Shown: one piece after another, positions 9,134-19,725 of the stretch | Layout: each line of letters opens with the position of its first letter | How positions within the stretch are numbered: the first letter of the stretch is position 1 | Source: Murdochiella sp. Marseille-P8839 | GTDB taxonomy: Bacteria > Bacillota > Clostridia > Tissierellales > Peptoniphilaceae | Assembly (NCBI GenBank): GCA_019753405.1 | Contig: JAIKLF010000002.1 | Span: 1 to 64,000 of the forward strand | Reading direction: 5' to 3' | DNA: 64,000 bases | Translations under genes and position numbers: made by a program | The notes under the pieces: model-generated | What the model was told of the DNA's origin: nothing | What the model saw: only the letters and a program-made list of their open reading frames with translations | The model's database searches: none

Positions 9134-12100
9134 CGTCCAGTGTGGAATTAACGACTCCCGGTCAGCTGGCGTCCAACCCGAAATTCAACACGAATCGGTT
9201 CATGGGCGGAACCTTCACTCAGCGTGCGTTATTGCGTGCAGAGGAGATTCTGGCCAAGGGACACGGCACCAACAAGCACATTATCTTAATCACCGACGGC
9301 GGCCCGACTCTTTCCTTTAAGGCGACGGGTTCAAAGGCCAATGGCACAAGACCCGACGGAACCGCCTGGGAACCCATCTACAAGCCGACTTCGGATATTC
9401 CCAATACCTACAACGATGTTTCTAATAGTGGCCTAACTTATAATGGGCGCGCTTCGGGCTTTGACTTTAACACCATGCGCGGTGACGGCACCTTCTATCA
9501 ATTCGGCACCTCCAAGGGCGATACCAATCAGTTGGCGTATTCTTCGTATTGGGCGGACAACGAGGAGATCCTCGACAGCGTTTATGCTACGATTTCCACC
9601 GTTCGTGACCTCACCGATAGCGGAATCAAGGTCTCCACCATCGGCTACAATCTGAAAACCCTCAACAATGCCGGCTGGTTCAATGGTCAGGAGAAGTTTT
9701 TCTTCCCCCTGATGGCTTCCTCGCCGCAGAATTACTCCGGTTTAGGGCAGACGGGTAATCCGGATAATGCGGTCACGAACATTTATGATGAAGTGTCCAA
9801 ACAGTTTTACTTGAACAGCCAAAACACGACCACGCCCACCATCGAGAATGCGATCGTGACGGATCCCATGGGCGACGGTGTCGACCTCTATTTAGGGGAA
9901 GACGGCATCTTTAACGAGAAGGACTATGTTCTGGTTGCTTCCGACGGATCCATCTATAAAAACGGAAAGGCGCCGAAAGAAGGCTTGCTGAAAGACGTCA
10001 AGCTGACGTACGACGAGAACGCCCGTAAATTCAAGATGGAGGGACTCACGCTCGGCAAGGACGAGTCCGTCTCTCTCTACTATTCGGTTCGCCTCAAAGA
10101 CGGTTACCGGAACGGAAACTTTACTGACACCAATAACCGGACGACTTTGGTCAATAACAATCGCACCGAAGATTTCCCCATCCCAGCCATTCGGGACCGG
10201 GTTGCTGTGCCGACGGTTAAGGTAGGTAACCAGGCCTTTACGCAAAGTGGACGCTTCCGGATTCTTAAGGTCGACGAAAACAAAACCCCCTTGTCCGGCG
10301 CCTACTTTACCCTGACTGATTCGAAGGGGAAAGAAATCATGATTCAGCCTTCGGATAAGGACGGAAAGATCGAAGTCAATAACCTGGCTCCGGGCACGTA
10401 TAGCTTAACTGAAGTTGAGGCTCCGGCGGGCTATGTCGTTTCGGGCCTTTCGTGGGAAATTGTCGTGGCGGAAAACGGAAAAACGACCGTTACCCAGAAG
10501 GCGACCGGCTCTCGGTCGGCCTTCTCTACCCGCTCGGCTTCGCCTGAAGCCATGGGAAATCTCCTGGAGATGGGACCCATGATGGGGCTTGCTGCCGTGG
10601 GCGCCGGTGCGCCTGCAGGAAGCAACTACAAGATCTCAGCGACGACGACCTTTAACGACGCAGACCCCAACAATAAGAAGTTCGCTATTCACCATGAGGC
10701 GGTGGGACAGACCCTGCAAAAGGAGCTGGACCTCTACTTCCTGTTGGTTCCGGAAACCGCCGGCAACCTTACGCTCTTTAACAATCGGATTCGGGACTAC
10801 AGCAACCGACTGGCGCAGGCGGGCTATCAGGGCTATATCAACGTTATCTATGGTGGATATGATGAGGCCTCCACCCAATATACCTATTGGCGCATTGGAA
10901 ACGTACCGGCTTTGCTGACGCAGGTTCCCATCGGTCGGACGACTACCGGTGCTTGGATGGATCGGGCGCTTTATATGGCCAATGATGTCCTCTATCGTCA
11001 CCTCAATGAGGATACGGTAAAAGTCGTCACCTTCCTTTCCTCCGGCCGTAACTTTGCCGGCGAGGAAGCCTATTACAACGACAACCTCCAGCGGATGATT
11101 AAATCCGGGGTCATCTCTCGCTACATCAACCTGGTCACGGACGCCAATGGAGTAAACACCCTTTCGAACACCCTGAACGATTCGAGCAGCCCCATTCCGG
11201 CTAAGGATCGCCAGGAGATGCTGAATAAGCTGGAATCCAAGACGGTCTCCAGCGAGTCTGCTTCTAATTTCCAGAAGAGCATTGATGACGTATATTCCAA
11301 ATTTACCGTCGAAAATACGGTCAGCAACGAAAGCCTGGTCATTCCTTTGGCCGCCAACATTCACTTGGTGGGTGGCTCCCAGAGAGCCAAGATTGTGAAT
11401 AGTTGGGGTAACACCATTCAGACCGTCAACATGACCGCGACCACTGATGCGGCCGGCATGACCACCTTACGCACCGACCGTGTCACTTTAGGTTCGGGAA
11501 AACGCCTGATTGTCGATTACGACGTCACCTTAAAGGGTGACTATAAGCGGGCAATTTCCTATCCGGTCTATGCGACGGGTGCGGTTCAATGGGAAGGAAA
11601 CGGAACACCTAAGGGTGCCGGCATCAAGTCCGCCTATGTGGATGATCCGGGTCAGAATCTGAATATTGAAGTGAAGGGACTGGAAGGCTATTCCAAACCC
11701 GTAAAGGTAAGCGTAACCACCCGCCGATCCGATGAAGGGGAGACATTCTCCCTGAAAAATGGAGAGTCGGCGGCGAAGACCATTTTAACCTTTGATGCCA
11801 ATGGCTACACTCAGGGACCGAATAATGTCACGATTAGTGCCGACCAGGCGCCCAACACGAACTACCAGGGACCGACGATCAATACGTCGGCGTACCCCAT
11901 CATTCGCGTAGTCTATGAGCGCAAGGCACTAAACCTTACGGTACGCAAGGTCTACAATAACCGCTTGCCGCAACCCGGCGAATCTCTTGATGTGACCCTG
12001 GTCGCCAAGGTGAATGGACAGGAAGTATCTTTGGCAAGTCTGGGCTATTCCGGATCAGCGACACGGACGCTGGTGCACAAACAAGACGCCAACGGTCAGG

Positions 12101-15100
12101 ACGTCTATGAGACCGTCTACCCGAGCCTTCCTCTCAAGGATCAGAGCGGAAACGAGATTGACTATACGGTAAAGAGCACATCAACCCCCGAAGACCAGGG
12201 CAACAACATCACCCTCATTCGGGAAGAGACGGTGATCAGCTATCGACCGGAAGATGACCTCATCCGCATTGAGGAGACCGAATTTCCGGTTCTTACCGTC
12301 ATCAACACCAATAATGAAATCAACTTTAAGAAGGTGGGCGAAAGCGGACAGCAGAAAGACGAATTCGGTAACCCGATTGTAGGTCCGGACGGCAGCCCGC
12401 TGATGAGTGAGATCCCCTTGGCGGATGCGGAATTTGAGCTTCGTCGGGAAACGCCGGAGGGCTCGATCGTCGTAAAAGGCTATGAAAAAATCGTCTCCGG
12501 ACCGAATGGCGAGTTCAGTTTTAAGAACCTGCCGCCGGGCGACTACGGCATTTATGAAACCAAGCCGGTTTTGGGCTATGAACTTCCGGTTCAAGCCGTA
12601 TCGACATTTACCATTGACGCCGACGGTAAACCGAAAGACATTAAATCCTTCAAGGAAAGAACCAAGAAGGATGGCGATGTCATTCTGGGCATCCAGAAGA
12701 CGATGCGGAATAATGTTTCGGTAGAGACCGCTATCACGCAGGTCGAAGCCACGGACCACAACCAAGGCAATCGTAAAATGCTCTACACCCAGCGGATCTA
12801 CATCAACCGCAATGGCGAGCGCTTAACCGAGGCTAATCTGGGGCTCTACTCTGCTGCGGCGGACAACCCGATTGTCAATGCGTCCTATAAGATTTGGAAG
12901 ATTCCGCAATCCTCTGATCGCAAACCGAAACGCATGGACTTTAACCAACCCTTAGATCCGACAAATTATGACCTTAGCTTGGTTAAAGAAGTCAAAGCGC
13001 CGGCGAACCTGTCGGCGATCAAGTTAGACGATCTGCCCTCTACGGACTTCTATGTTATCGAGGTCAAGGGTGAGCTCGAGGTTCACGACGATAAGTTCAC
13101 CAGCAAGTTGACTTTCTTTACTTCCGCAACTGAGGAACATCCGGGAGCACACCCGGAGATTACGGGTTCTAAGCCCTCTGATAACGGAACCATTATCACC
13201 GGCTTCCGCAAGGGCAAAGAGGGGGATAATGCTGACATTATGTCCAGCGCCACGATAGATCCCGGAACGGGGGCCTATGTGGTCAGGAACTATCGCGGAT
13301 CCACCTTCTTCTCAGTTCAAAAGACCAAAAAAGAAGACGGAAAGCCCTTGGCCGGCGCTAAGTTTAAGCTCTGGGCCGCCTTGGGTCGGAACTTTGAAAT
13401 CGTCGAGACGGAACATACGACCCAGGTAACGACGGGGGCGGAAGAGATCACGGACGAGAACGGCATCATCACTTTTGATAACCTGCCGGTCAACTACAAC
13501 TTCTATTTGGAAGAAACCGAAACGGCACCGGGCTTTGCCCTGCCGGACTATATGTGGATTGTTCAGGTCCGCCCGACGTCCTATTTGAAGGAGCTCCATG
13601 CCAAGTCCCGTGACTGGCGCGATTATCTGCCACAGGGAAAAGACGAAAATACGGCGACAAAAGAAGAAAAAGAAGAAGCACGAAAACAGGCGGCGGCCAT
13701 CGCCTACAACCAGATGCTCTATCCTTACGGAGGGCCCTATTCTGCGGATGACGCCGGTCGTGCGGAAAAAGCCACCGACAAGACCGCTGAGGAACAGGGC
13801 TTCAAGGTCTTCGTCTATCAGACCGATGGACGAAAGCCCTTGATCATTCAGCCGAAAAACGCAAATGGTGATAATTTACCCGAACCGGTGGATCCGAACA
13901 GCTACGTTAAAGATAAATACGACGATGTTATTGCTGCGCAGTCCTACGGCGAACATCCGACCATTCCGGGCATGTGGTATCGCAAGGGCTGGGTAAACTA
14001 TGATCCGCAACCGACCACGGCGCCGAAAGGGCAGATGATGCCCATTAACGAATATGGCCAGCCCATCCACCCCGAGTGGAAGAACCCGAATCGTGGATGG
14101 AAGGGGGAAACCATTGATGGCGTTTCCGGTGCAACGATTCGTCCGTTGATTGTCAAGGACTGGATCCAGCAGGCCAGAGACTTTGATACGCGTGCAGAAT
14201 TCTATAACTTCCCAACGTCCGATCTGTACAACCAGTTCGTTGCGGAGTTTAAGAAGCACATGGTACCGGCCAATGACTTGACCATTAAAGGGACAACCAT
14301 TCCCAGCGTCGTAGGCATCACCAACTCCCAGACGGAATTCTTCATCAACAAGGTGGATCAGGACGGGAAGCCCTTGGAAGGGGCGGAGTTTACCCTTTTC
14401 AAGTTGGATGCGAACGGCAAGGAGATTCAGCCGGGAATTCCACCAACACGGACAGCCAAAAACCAGTTCATCTTTGATGGCCTGGAGGAAGGAATCTATC
14501 ACTTAAAGGAAACCAAGACACCGCAAGGCTATCAAGAAGCGAAGACCTATTGGGAAATCACCGTGAATAAAGAAGGATCGGTTATAAACAAGGAAGAAAA
14601 GCCGATCAATCCCCAAAGCAACAACGGTACTAATTCAGCGCAGGCTCTATCGCAGCCGGTATCTAATGTACCCCAAGCGATGATGGCCGGTGAAGGACGC
14701 TCTTTGCTGGCTCCGGTTGCGTTGCCACTGCTTGCGTCCTTGCCGAAGAAGTTCGACTTGGAGCCAACAGTTTCTGGAAACTTATTTAACAGCTTGTTGC
14801 TCCAGCCTGTTGGTGGAGCGCCAGACGTCTACGCCGTGGATAATGCGAACCAACCTACCCAAGGTGACTTCATAGCGGCTAATCCGAAGGATGATGTTCG
14901 CTTAGGTGTAAAAATCACATCGATTAGCGACATCAATAAGGAGAACGGAAAAGGAACATTCAAGGCGATCGCTTTTGTGGATGGCAAGAATTACGCCTCC
15001 ATGCATGCAACAAATAAAGCTGGTGCTGTTCTCGAAAGATATTTGGCGTTGACTTTGAGTCAAGGCGTAACCTTGACCAATGTCACAGTTTTCAATATGC

Positions 15101-18100
15101 CTGATTCTTTTAGAGAATCCGTCGACTTTTCCTTTAATCCGTATCAAAACAATGGGACCCCGAAACCCGGAATCATCAGAACGAATCCCATCAGCAGTTT
15201 TCCGATAACTAAAAATGCGCGGGTAAAGCTCATTGAAGGGAAACGCTGGGCCCAACATTTCATTGAAATTGAAGGAACGTACGATAATGCAGAGATGACG
15301 CCAATCACTTTGGGTGCTTCCTATGCCGGGGATGTAATTACTCAGAGTAAGAGACAAGACCGGAGCAAAGCCAACGCCACCAGCCAGGTCTACCACTATG
15401 ACCGTTATCTGGTCACGTACACAAGCGACAACACGGAAATCAAACGCGAAGATGTGCGCCTTAAACACAAAGTAAATGCACCGCCCAATCCGACGAAGAC
15501 CGGCTATGATTTTGAAGGCTGGATGGAAGGCGGTACATTGGTGGATTTGAATACCTCGACGTATCAGCAGGTTACCGCCGACCACAACTTGGTTGCGAGC
15601 TGGAAAAGATCTGCATCGACGGTGTCTTTCTACGACGGAACGGAATACACGAATTCCTTCTACAAGAAAACCGTTGATAATGGTCAGGCACTGGGTTCGT
15701 TACCAACGGTGTATGATCTGGATAGTGATTTGGTTGCCGACAAGAAAGCGGCCGGTCTCCAGTTTGCCGGTTGGGAAGATGTCAATCACGAGCCCTACAC
15801 AGAGGGAACCATCATCACCCAGGATATAAAGCTCTATCCGAAGTGGGAGACAATAAAGTATAAAGTCTACTTTGTCGACCAGAACAATAGGGTGCGCTTA
15901 ACTCATGAAGTTCCTTATGGAAAGAGCTATCTTGAGGTCTATGGCCAATTGCCGAAACCGATTCCAAAGGATCGACCGGGATATACCTTTATAGACTGGA
16001 GGAACTACTATTGGGAGGAGTTCAAAGGGGATAAGATAATCAAGCAGGACACGATTGTCTATCCGAACTGGGAGAGAACGAAGCAGATCGTTCTTACCTT
16101 CCATATGCTGAATGATGACGGTTATACCTATAATCCGAATCTTGATCAATGGAGAGCGGTAAATTATGGTACAGGTCTTTCGCATGATCAGGTGCCGAAG
16201 CCAGATCCGGAATCAAAAGTTGGCCATGTCTTCAGCGGCTGGAAAAAATATGACTCGACGCTTCGTGACTATGTGGACGTCGACCTGGAACATGGACAGT
16301 TCTGGCAAAATATGAGTCTTTACGGCCGCTGGATCTCGAAAAAGTACACCATCACCTTCAAGGACGAGAACGGGAAGATCCTTAAGACGGCTCAGGTTCC
16401 GCATGGCGATTACATCACCGCTCCGAGCGTAGCGCCCAGAGACGGCTATACCTTTGACGGCTGGATAGATACAGCCGGGAATGCCTTTGATCCAACCAAG
16501 GCGATTACCGCCGCGGCCACCTATACAGCAAAGTGGACAAAGATTCAGCCTGACGAGGTTTCCGTTACCTTCAATTCCTCGGGCGGAAGTGCGGTAGCCG
16601 ATCAGATCGTAGCCAAGGGCGGAAAGATCAAGGAGCCCGCAGCGCCAACCAAAGAAGGCTATACCTTCGCTGGATGGATGTGGAATGGAAAGGCCTTTGA
16701 TTTCAACACGGCGATCTATGACAGCATCACGCTAACGGCCTCCTGGACAAAGAATCCCGATCAAGCTACGCTCAACGAGCTGACGGTGAAGAATACGAAG
16801 AAGGACTTTGAAGGGGAATTCTCCATTGATAAGTTCCAAAAGAAAGATGGCGGAAATCGTGTCAAATTGAAAGACACTTACTTCAGTTTGACAAAACGTG
16901 ACAGCGCAGAACTTCCAAAGTCGTTTGATTCTGCGGAATACGCCAAGAAATATAGCAATCCGTACTGGGATGTAGACAAGACGCTCTTTAAGACCGATGC
17001 CAATGGTAAGATCGCATTTAATCACCTCCAGCCGGGCGTCTACGATCTGGTGGAGAAGCAATCGCCGTCGGGTTATCTGGCCAATGCAGAGAAATACGTC
17101 ATTGTGGTCAATGAGATCGGTAACACGGTCATTGTTCCGGAGGCAGGCTATGATCCGGACAAGTATCCCGTTGAGGTCGATCATGGGACGGCGCCTACGC
17201 CGAATCCCAATCAGCCGACGAAGCGGACGACACCCAAATCGTTGGATGGGGAAGTGACGGTGGAGCAGTATGCACTGAAAACTTCGGCTGAGGACGGCAT
17301 CATTCGTCCACTGAAGGATCAGCGCTTCTCTATGGAATACACCATCCACTTGCCGGAAGATGCCATTCCGGGAGACACCTTCACCATTACGCTGGATGAA
17401 CGCCTGAACTGGGGCGGAATTCGCATCGATGCGGAAAAAGTGCAGGATATTGTTACGGAACACGGACAGGAGGTCGCAACAACCCAAGATAAGACCCGGG
17501 ATGATGCGGGCAACGTAGTAAGGAAAATCACCTACACCCTTACCGATTACGTCGCCAACCGAACGGACATCACCATCCATCAGACTGTTCCGGTGTATGT
17601 GGATCACAACAAGGTGCCGAACAGTACCGGTCTTACCTTCACAAACACGATCGGCAATACGCCAAAAACCTCCGAAAGTATTGTGGTGGATTATACGCCC
17701 TACTATGGAACAGGTGGTCGTGTAGACAGCGGACTGAATTGGCCGCTGCAAGGAAAACGACAGGAATTATGGAACAATTTGGGCGGTTGGTTCTACGAAG
17801 ATCGCACCAATAGCCAAATTGAGCTGTACTACTACGTTTTCGGCTATAATAACAGCTGGTCTACGCAGTACTATCTGGACTTGGAGGCAAAGAGCTGGCT
17901 ACGCAATACGCCATCGGATGTAAACTATAACGACACGAATCATCCAGTGCAGGTTTCGGTCTATAAGACAGATGCGTACACAGCGACCGGAAATCCCAAT
18001 ACGACGACCATGCCGCCAAGCTATGGACGTCAGATCATGGATCTGCGGGAAGAGAATCTGGTGCCGACGACCGTAACCAATTCGGATGGCATCATCCGCG

Positions 18101-19632
18101 TACCGTTGAACGTCAGAAAAGACTACCCGAACGGACGCTTCGGCTACATCGTAAAAGTGGTGGCTCCTTTTGATAACACAAAGGATCACGTGGATCTCTA
18201 CACCTACGCAAAGTTGTCGCATAAAACCGAGTTCTACTATCGCGACTTCTGGAATAGGGAATATACCGAGATTAATACGGATGGCCCGGTGACCTATTGG
18301 AATTACCTCCACCGCTACACCGGTACGAGTGGAGCAAGTGCTAAGGATCTGGTCAACCTCACCCTGATCAAGCGAGAGCTTTTAGGAACCGATGGCGAGG
18401 ACAAGTACAACACCAAGACGATTCCGGGCGCGGGCTTTAAGCTCACGAACAACCAAGGTTTCCAGGACTATGCCGTGACCGGAGCGAACGGAAAGCTGAC
18501 CTTTACCAAGCTCAAACCGGGCGACTACTTCTTGGAAGAAGTGGTAACGCCAAAGGGATACACCCCCATCAACGTGGTCTGGGATATTCACGTGGATCAG
18601 GACGGAACGGTTACTGTATCCGATCCGGGTGGCACCGGCCTTATCGAGAGCAAAGAGAAGAATAGTCTCGCCGTCTGGAACCGGAAGACTCCAATTGATA
18701 AACCGGTTCTCCAGTTCCCGAACATCCCCAACCGAATTGAATTTACCAAGGTCGGGGAGAGCGGAACTCCACTGGAAGGCGCAACGCTTGAACTGAGAAA
18801 ATCGGATACGGCAGATGGAACCTACGTCGTCGTCACGGCGCCGAATGGCCCAAGAATCAGCGGATCGGATGGAAAACTCTTCTGGACGAACCTCGCGCCC
18901 GGCTACTATCAAGTATGGGAAACCAAAGCTCCTGCGGGCTATGTAACGCCCTCTAAAGAAGTCGCTACTTTCCGGGTGGATACGGCAACCGGCGAGATCA
19001 AGGATCTGCAGATCCATGGTCGTGATCCGGTCGGGGAGAACATGATCCGAAATCTCCGTCCGATGAAGATGGCGCTTCGAAAGGTAGACGACAAGAAACT
19101 GGATATTACCGAGGGCTCCGTAACCTTTGCGGTCAGTGCGGCTCCGGGAAACAACAATCCGGTGTTGAAAGAATTGCAAACCATCACGGTCGATTTGACG
19201 AAGGCCGGTCCCTATGTCCGAGAGATTCCGGGCTCGATGAACGGAAAATACATCCTGAGCGAAATGACGCCACCGTCGGGTTACGTGAAAACAACCCATC
19301 AGTACGAGATCGAAATCAATCAAGAAGAGCGGACCATTCGCCTCATGCGTGTCATGGATGGTGATAATGAGGTACCCTACCTCGATAAAGGTCTGCTCAG
19401 CGAAGCCGGTCCGGTCATTCTTTACCAAGAGGGTGTAAGCGACCAGATTAGCTTAGATATTGAGAACCACCTGCTCTACACCCTGCCGACCACTGCAGGT
19501 CCGGGCACCTTCCTCTTCACCCTGGCAGGCGCCTTCCTCCTGGGTTTGGCCTTCAGCCTGTTCCGACAGACCAAAGGCTCGTCCGGTCGGCCCCGAAAGC
19601 GTCTCCCTTTTTTGCGGAGACAGTTGGAATGA
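9007..19632 (+). CDS. Giant sortase-anchored adhesin, C-terminal part (VWA, Cna_B, InlB B-repeats, LPTTAG anchor)
   Basis: This frame completes the VWA domain begun upstream (HIILITDGGPTLSF near 9280) and has no ribosome site at its first GTG, so it is the continuation rather than a separate gene. In order follow: Cna_B (10250-10500), a second VWA-like fold whose MIDAS is degenerate (10640-11330), further Cna_B modules (about 11930-12300, 12310-12640, 13295-13600, 14330-14590), a run of about six InlB B-repeat/beta-grasp modules with GYTFDGW-type signatures (15370-16770), another Cna_B (16810-17150), a fibrinogen-binding-like beta domain (about 17220-18300) and two last Cna_B domains (18350-18620, 18730-19020). 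The C-terminus is a sorting signal, LPTTAG at about 19486-19503, a hydrophobic span and a basic tail. Ala in place of Gly after Thr is notable. Likely a pilus tip or host-binding protein. Confidence 0.82.
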   Translation: MEYAGITVEKNKNASARDDNFSDYRWWNPYESNDTYNNDPAVTSSVELTTPGQLASNPKFNTNRFMGGTFTQRALLRAEEILAKGHGTNKHIILITDGGPTLSFKATGSKANGTRPDGTAWEPIYKPTSDIPNTYNDVSNSGLTYNGRASGFDFNTMRGDGTFYQFGTSKGDTNQLAYSSYWADNEEILDSVYATISTVRDLTDSGIKVSTIGYNLKTLNNAGWFNGQEKFFFPLMASSPQNYSGLGQTGNPDNAVTNIYDEVSKQFYLNSQNTTTPTIENAIVTDPMGDGVDLYLGEDGIFNEKDYVLVASDGSIYKNGKAPKEGLLKDVKLTYDENARKFKMEGLTLGKDESVSLYYSVRLKDGYRNGNFTDTNNRTTLVNNNRTEDFPIPAIRDRVAVPTVKVGNQAFTQSGRFRILKVDENKTPLSGAYFTLTDSKGKEIMIQPSDKDGKIEVNNLAPGTYSLTEVEAPAGYVVSGLSWEIVVAENGKTTVTQKATGSRSAFSTRSASPEAMGNLLEMGPMMGLAAVGAGAPAGSNYKISATTTFNDADPNNKKFAIHHEAVGQTLQKELDLYFLLVPETAGNLTLFNNRIRDYSNRLAQAGYQGYINVIYGGYDEASTQYTYWRIGNVPALLTQVPIGRTTTGAWMDRALYMANDVLYRHLNEDTVKVVTFLSSGRNFAGEEAYYNDNLQRMIKSGVISRYINLVTDANGVNTLSNTLNDSSSPIPAKDRQEMLNKLESKTVSSESASNFQKSIDDVYSKFTVENTVSNESLVIPLAANIHLVGGSQRAKIVNSWGNTIQTVNMTATTDAAGMTTLRTDRVTLGSGKRLIVDYDVTLKGDYKRAISYPVYATGAVQWEGNGTPKGAGIKSAYVDDPGQNLNIEVKGLEGYSKPVKVSVTTRRSDEGETFSLKNGESAAKTILTFDANGYTQGPNNVTISADQAPNTNYQGPTINTSAYPIIRVVYERKALNLTVRKVYNNRLPQPGESLDVTLVAKVNGQEVSLASLGYSGSATRTLVHKQDANGQDVYETVYPSLPLKDQSGNEIDYTVKSTSTPEDQGNNITLIREETVISYRPEDDLIRIEETEFPVLTVINTNNEINFKKVGESGQQKDEFGNPIVGPDGSPLMSEIPLADAEFELRRETPEGSIVVKGYEKIVSGPNGEFSFKNLPPGDYGIYETKPVLGYELPVQAVSTFTIDADGKPKDIKSFKERTKKDGDVILGIQKTMRNNVSVETAITQVEATDHNQGNRKMLYTQRIYINRNGERLTEANLGLYSAAADNPIVNASYKIWKIPQSSDRKPKRMDFNQPLDPTNYDLSLVKEVKAPANLSAIKLDDLPSTDFYVIEVKGELEVHDDKFTSKLTFFTSATEEHPGAHPEITGSKPSDNGTIITGFRKGKEGDNADIMSSATIDPGTGAYVVRNYRGSTFFSVQKTKKEDGKPLAGAKFKLWAALGRNFEIVETEHTTQVTTGAEEITDENGIITFDNLPVNYNFYLEETETAPGFALPDYMWIVQVRPTSYLKELHAKSRDWRDYLPQGKDENTATKEEKEEARKQAAAIAYNQMLYPYGGPYSADDAGRAEKATDKTAEEQGFKVFVYQTDGRKPLIIQPKNANGDNLPEPVDPNSYVKDKYDDVIAAQSYGEHPTIPGMWYRKGWVNYDPQPTTAPKGQMMPINEYGQPIHPEWKNPNRGWKGETIDGVSGATIRPLIVKDWIQQARDFDTRAEFYNFPTSDLYNQFVAEFKKHMVPANDLTIKGTTIPSVVGITNSQTEFFINKVDQDGKPLEGAEFTLFKLDANGKEIQPGIPPTRTAKNQFIFDGLEEGIYHLKETKTPQGYQEAKTYWEITVNKEGSVINKEEKPINPQSNNGTNSAQALSQPVSNVPQAMMAGEGRSLLAPVALPLLASLPKKFDLEPTVSGNLFNSLLLQPVGGAPDVYAVDNANQPTQGDFIAANPKDDVRLGVKITSISDINKENGKGTFKAIAFVDGKNYASMHATNKAGAVLERYLALTLSQGVTLTNVTVFNMPDSFRESVDFSFNPYQNNGTPKPGIIRTNPISSFPITKNARVKLIEGKRWAQHFIEIEGTYDNAEMTPITLGASYAGDVITQSKRQDRSKANATSQVYHYDRYLVTYTSDNTEIKREDVRLKHKVNAPPNPTKTGYDFEGWMEGGTLVDLNTSTYQQVTADHNLVASWKRSASTVSFYDGTEYTNSFYKKTVDNGQALGSLPTVYDLDSDLVADKKAAGLQFAGWEDVNHEPYTEGTIITQDIKLYPKWETIKYKVYFVDQNNRVRLTHEVPYGKSYLEVYGQLPKPIPKDRPGYTFIDWRNYYWEEFKGDKIIKQDTIVYPNWERTKQIVLTFHMLNDDGYTYNPNLDQWRAVNYGTGLSHDQVPKPDPESKVGHVFSGWKKYDSTLRDYVDVDLEHGQFWQNMSLYGRWISKKYTITFKDENGKILKTAQVPHGDYITAPSVAPRDGYTFDGWIDTAGNAFDPTKAITAAATYTAKWTKIQPDEVSVTFNSSGGSAVADQIVAKGGKIKEPAAPTKEGYTFAGWMWNGKAFDFNTAIYDSITLTASWTKNPDQATLNELTVKNTKKDFEGEFSIDKFQKKDGGNRVKLKDTYFSLTKRDSAELPKSFDSAEYAKKYSNPYWDVDKTLFKTDANGKIAFNHLQPGVYDLVEKQSPSGYLANAEKYVIVVNEIGNTVIVPEAGYDPDKYPVEVDHGTAPTPNPNQPTKRTTPKSLDGEVTVEQYALKTSAEDGIIRPLKDQRFSMEYTIHLPEDAIPGDTFTITLDERLNWGGIRIDAEKVQDIVTEHGQEVATTQDKTRDDAGNVVRKITYTLTDYVANRTDITIHQTVPVYVDHNKVPNSTGLTFTNTIGNTPKTSESIVVDYTPYYGTGGRVDSGLNWPLQGKRQELWNNLGGWFYEDRTNSQIELYYYVFGYNNSWSTQYYLDLEAKSWLRNTPSDVNYNDTNHPVQVSVYKTDAYTATGNPNTTTMPPSYGRQIMDLREENLVPTTVTNSDGIIRVPLNVRKDYPNGRFGYIVKVVAPFDNTKDHVDLYTYAKLSHKTEFYYRDFWNREYTEINTDGPVTYWNYLHRYTGTSGASAKDLVNLTLIKRELLGTDGEDKYNTKTIPGAGFKLTNNQGFQDYAVTGANGKLTFTKLKPGDYFLEEVVTPKGYTPINVVWDIHVDQDGTVTVSDPGGTGLIESKEKNSLAVWNRKTPIDKPVLQFPNIPNRIEFTKVGESGTPLEGATLELRKSDTADGTYVVVTAPNGPRISGSDGKLFWTNLAPGYYQVWETKAPAGYVTPSKEVATFRVDTATGEIKDLQIHGRDPVGENMIRNLRPMKMALRKVDDKKLDITEGSVTFAVSAAPGNNNPVLKELQTITVDLTKAGPYVREIPGSMNGKYILSEMTPPSGYVKTTHQYEIEINQEERTIRLMRVMDGDNEVPYLDKGLLSEAGPVILYQEGVSDQISLDIENHLLYTLPTTAGPGTFLFTLAGAFLLGLAFSLFRQTKGSSGRPRKRLPFLRRQLE

Positions 19633-19685
19633 TCTCCTTGTCGATAGATCCTTGGGGCAAACGCCCCGCCCGTCCACCCGAAGCC

Positions 19686-19699
19686 GGCCGGAAACGGCC
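19686..19699 (+). other. Small GNRA-loop hairpin before the major pilin gene
   Basis: GGCCG-GAAA-CGGCC forms a five-pair stem with a GAAA tetraloop 27 bases before the pilin start. It may act as an mRNA processing or stability element for the pilin message; there is no U-tract, so it is not a terminator. Confidence 0.3.
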
Positions 19700-19725
19700 A
19701 AGAACCTGAAAAGAAAAGAGGAATT

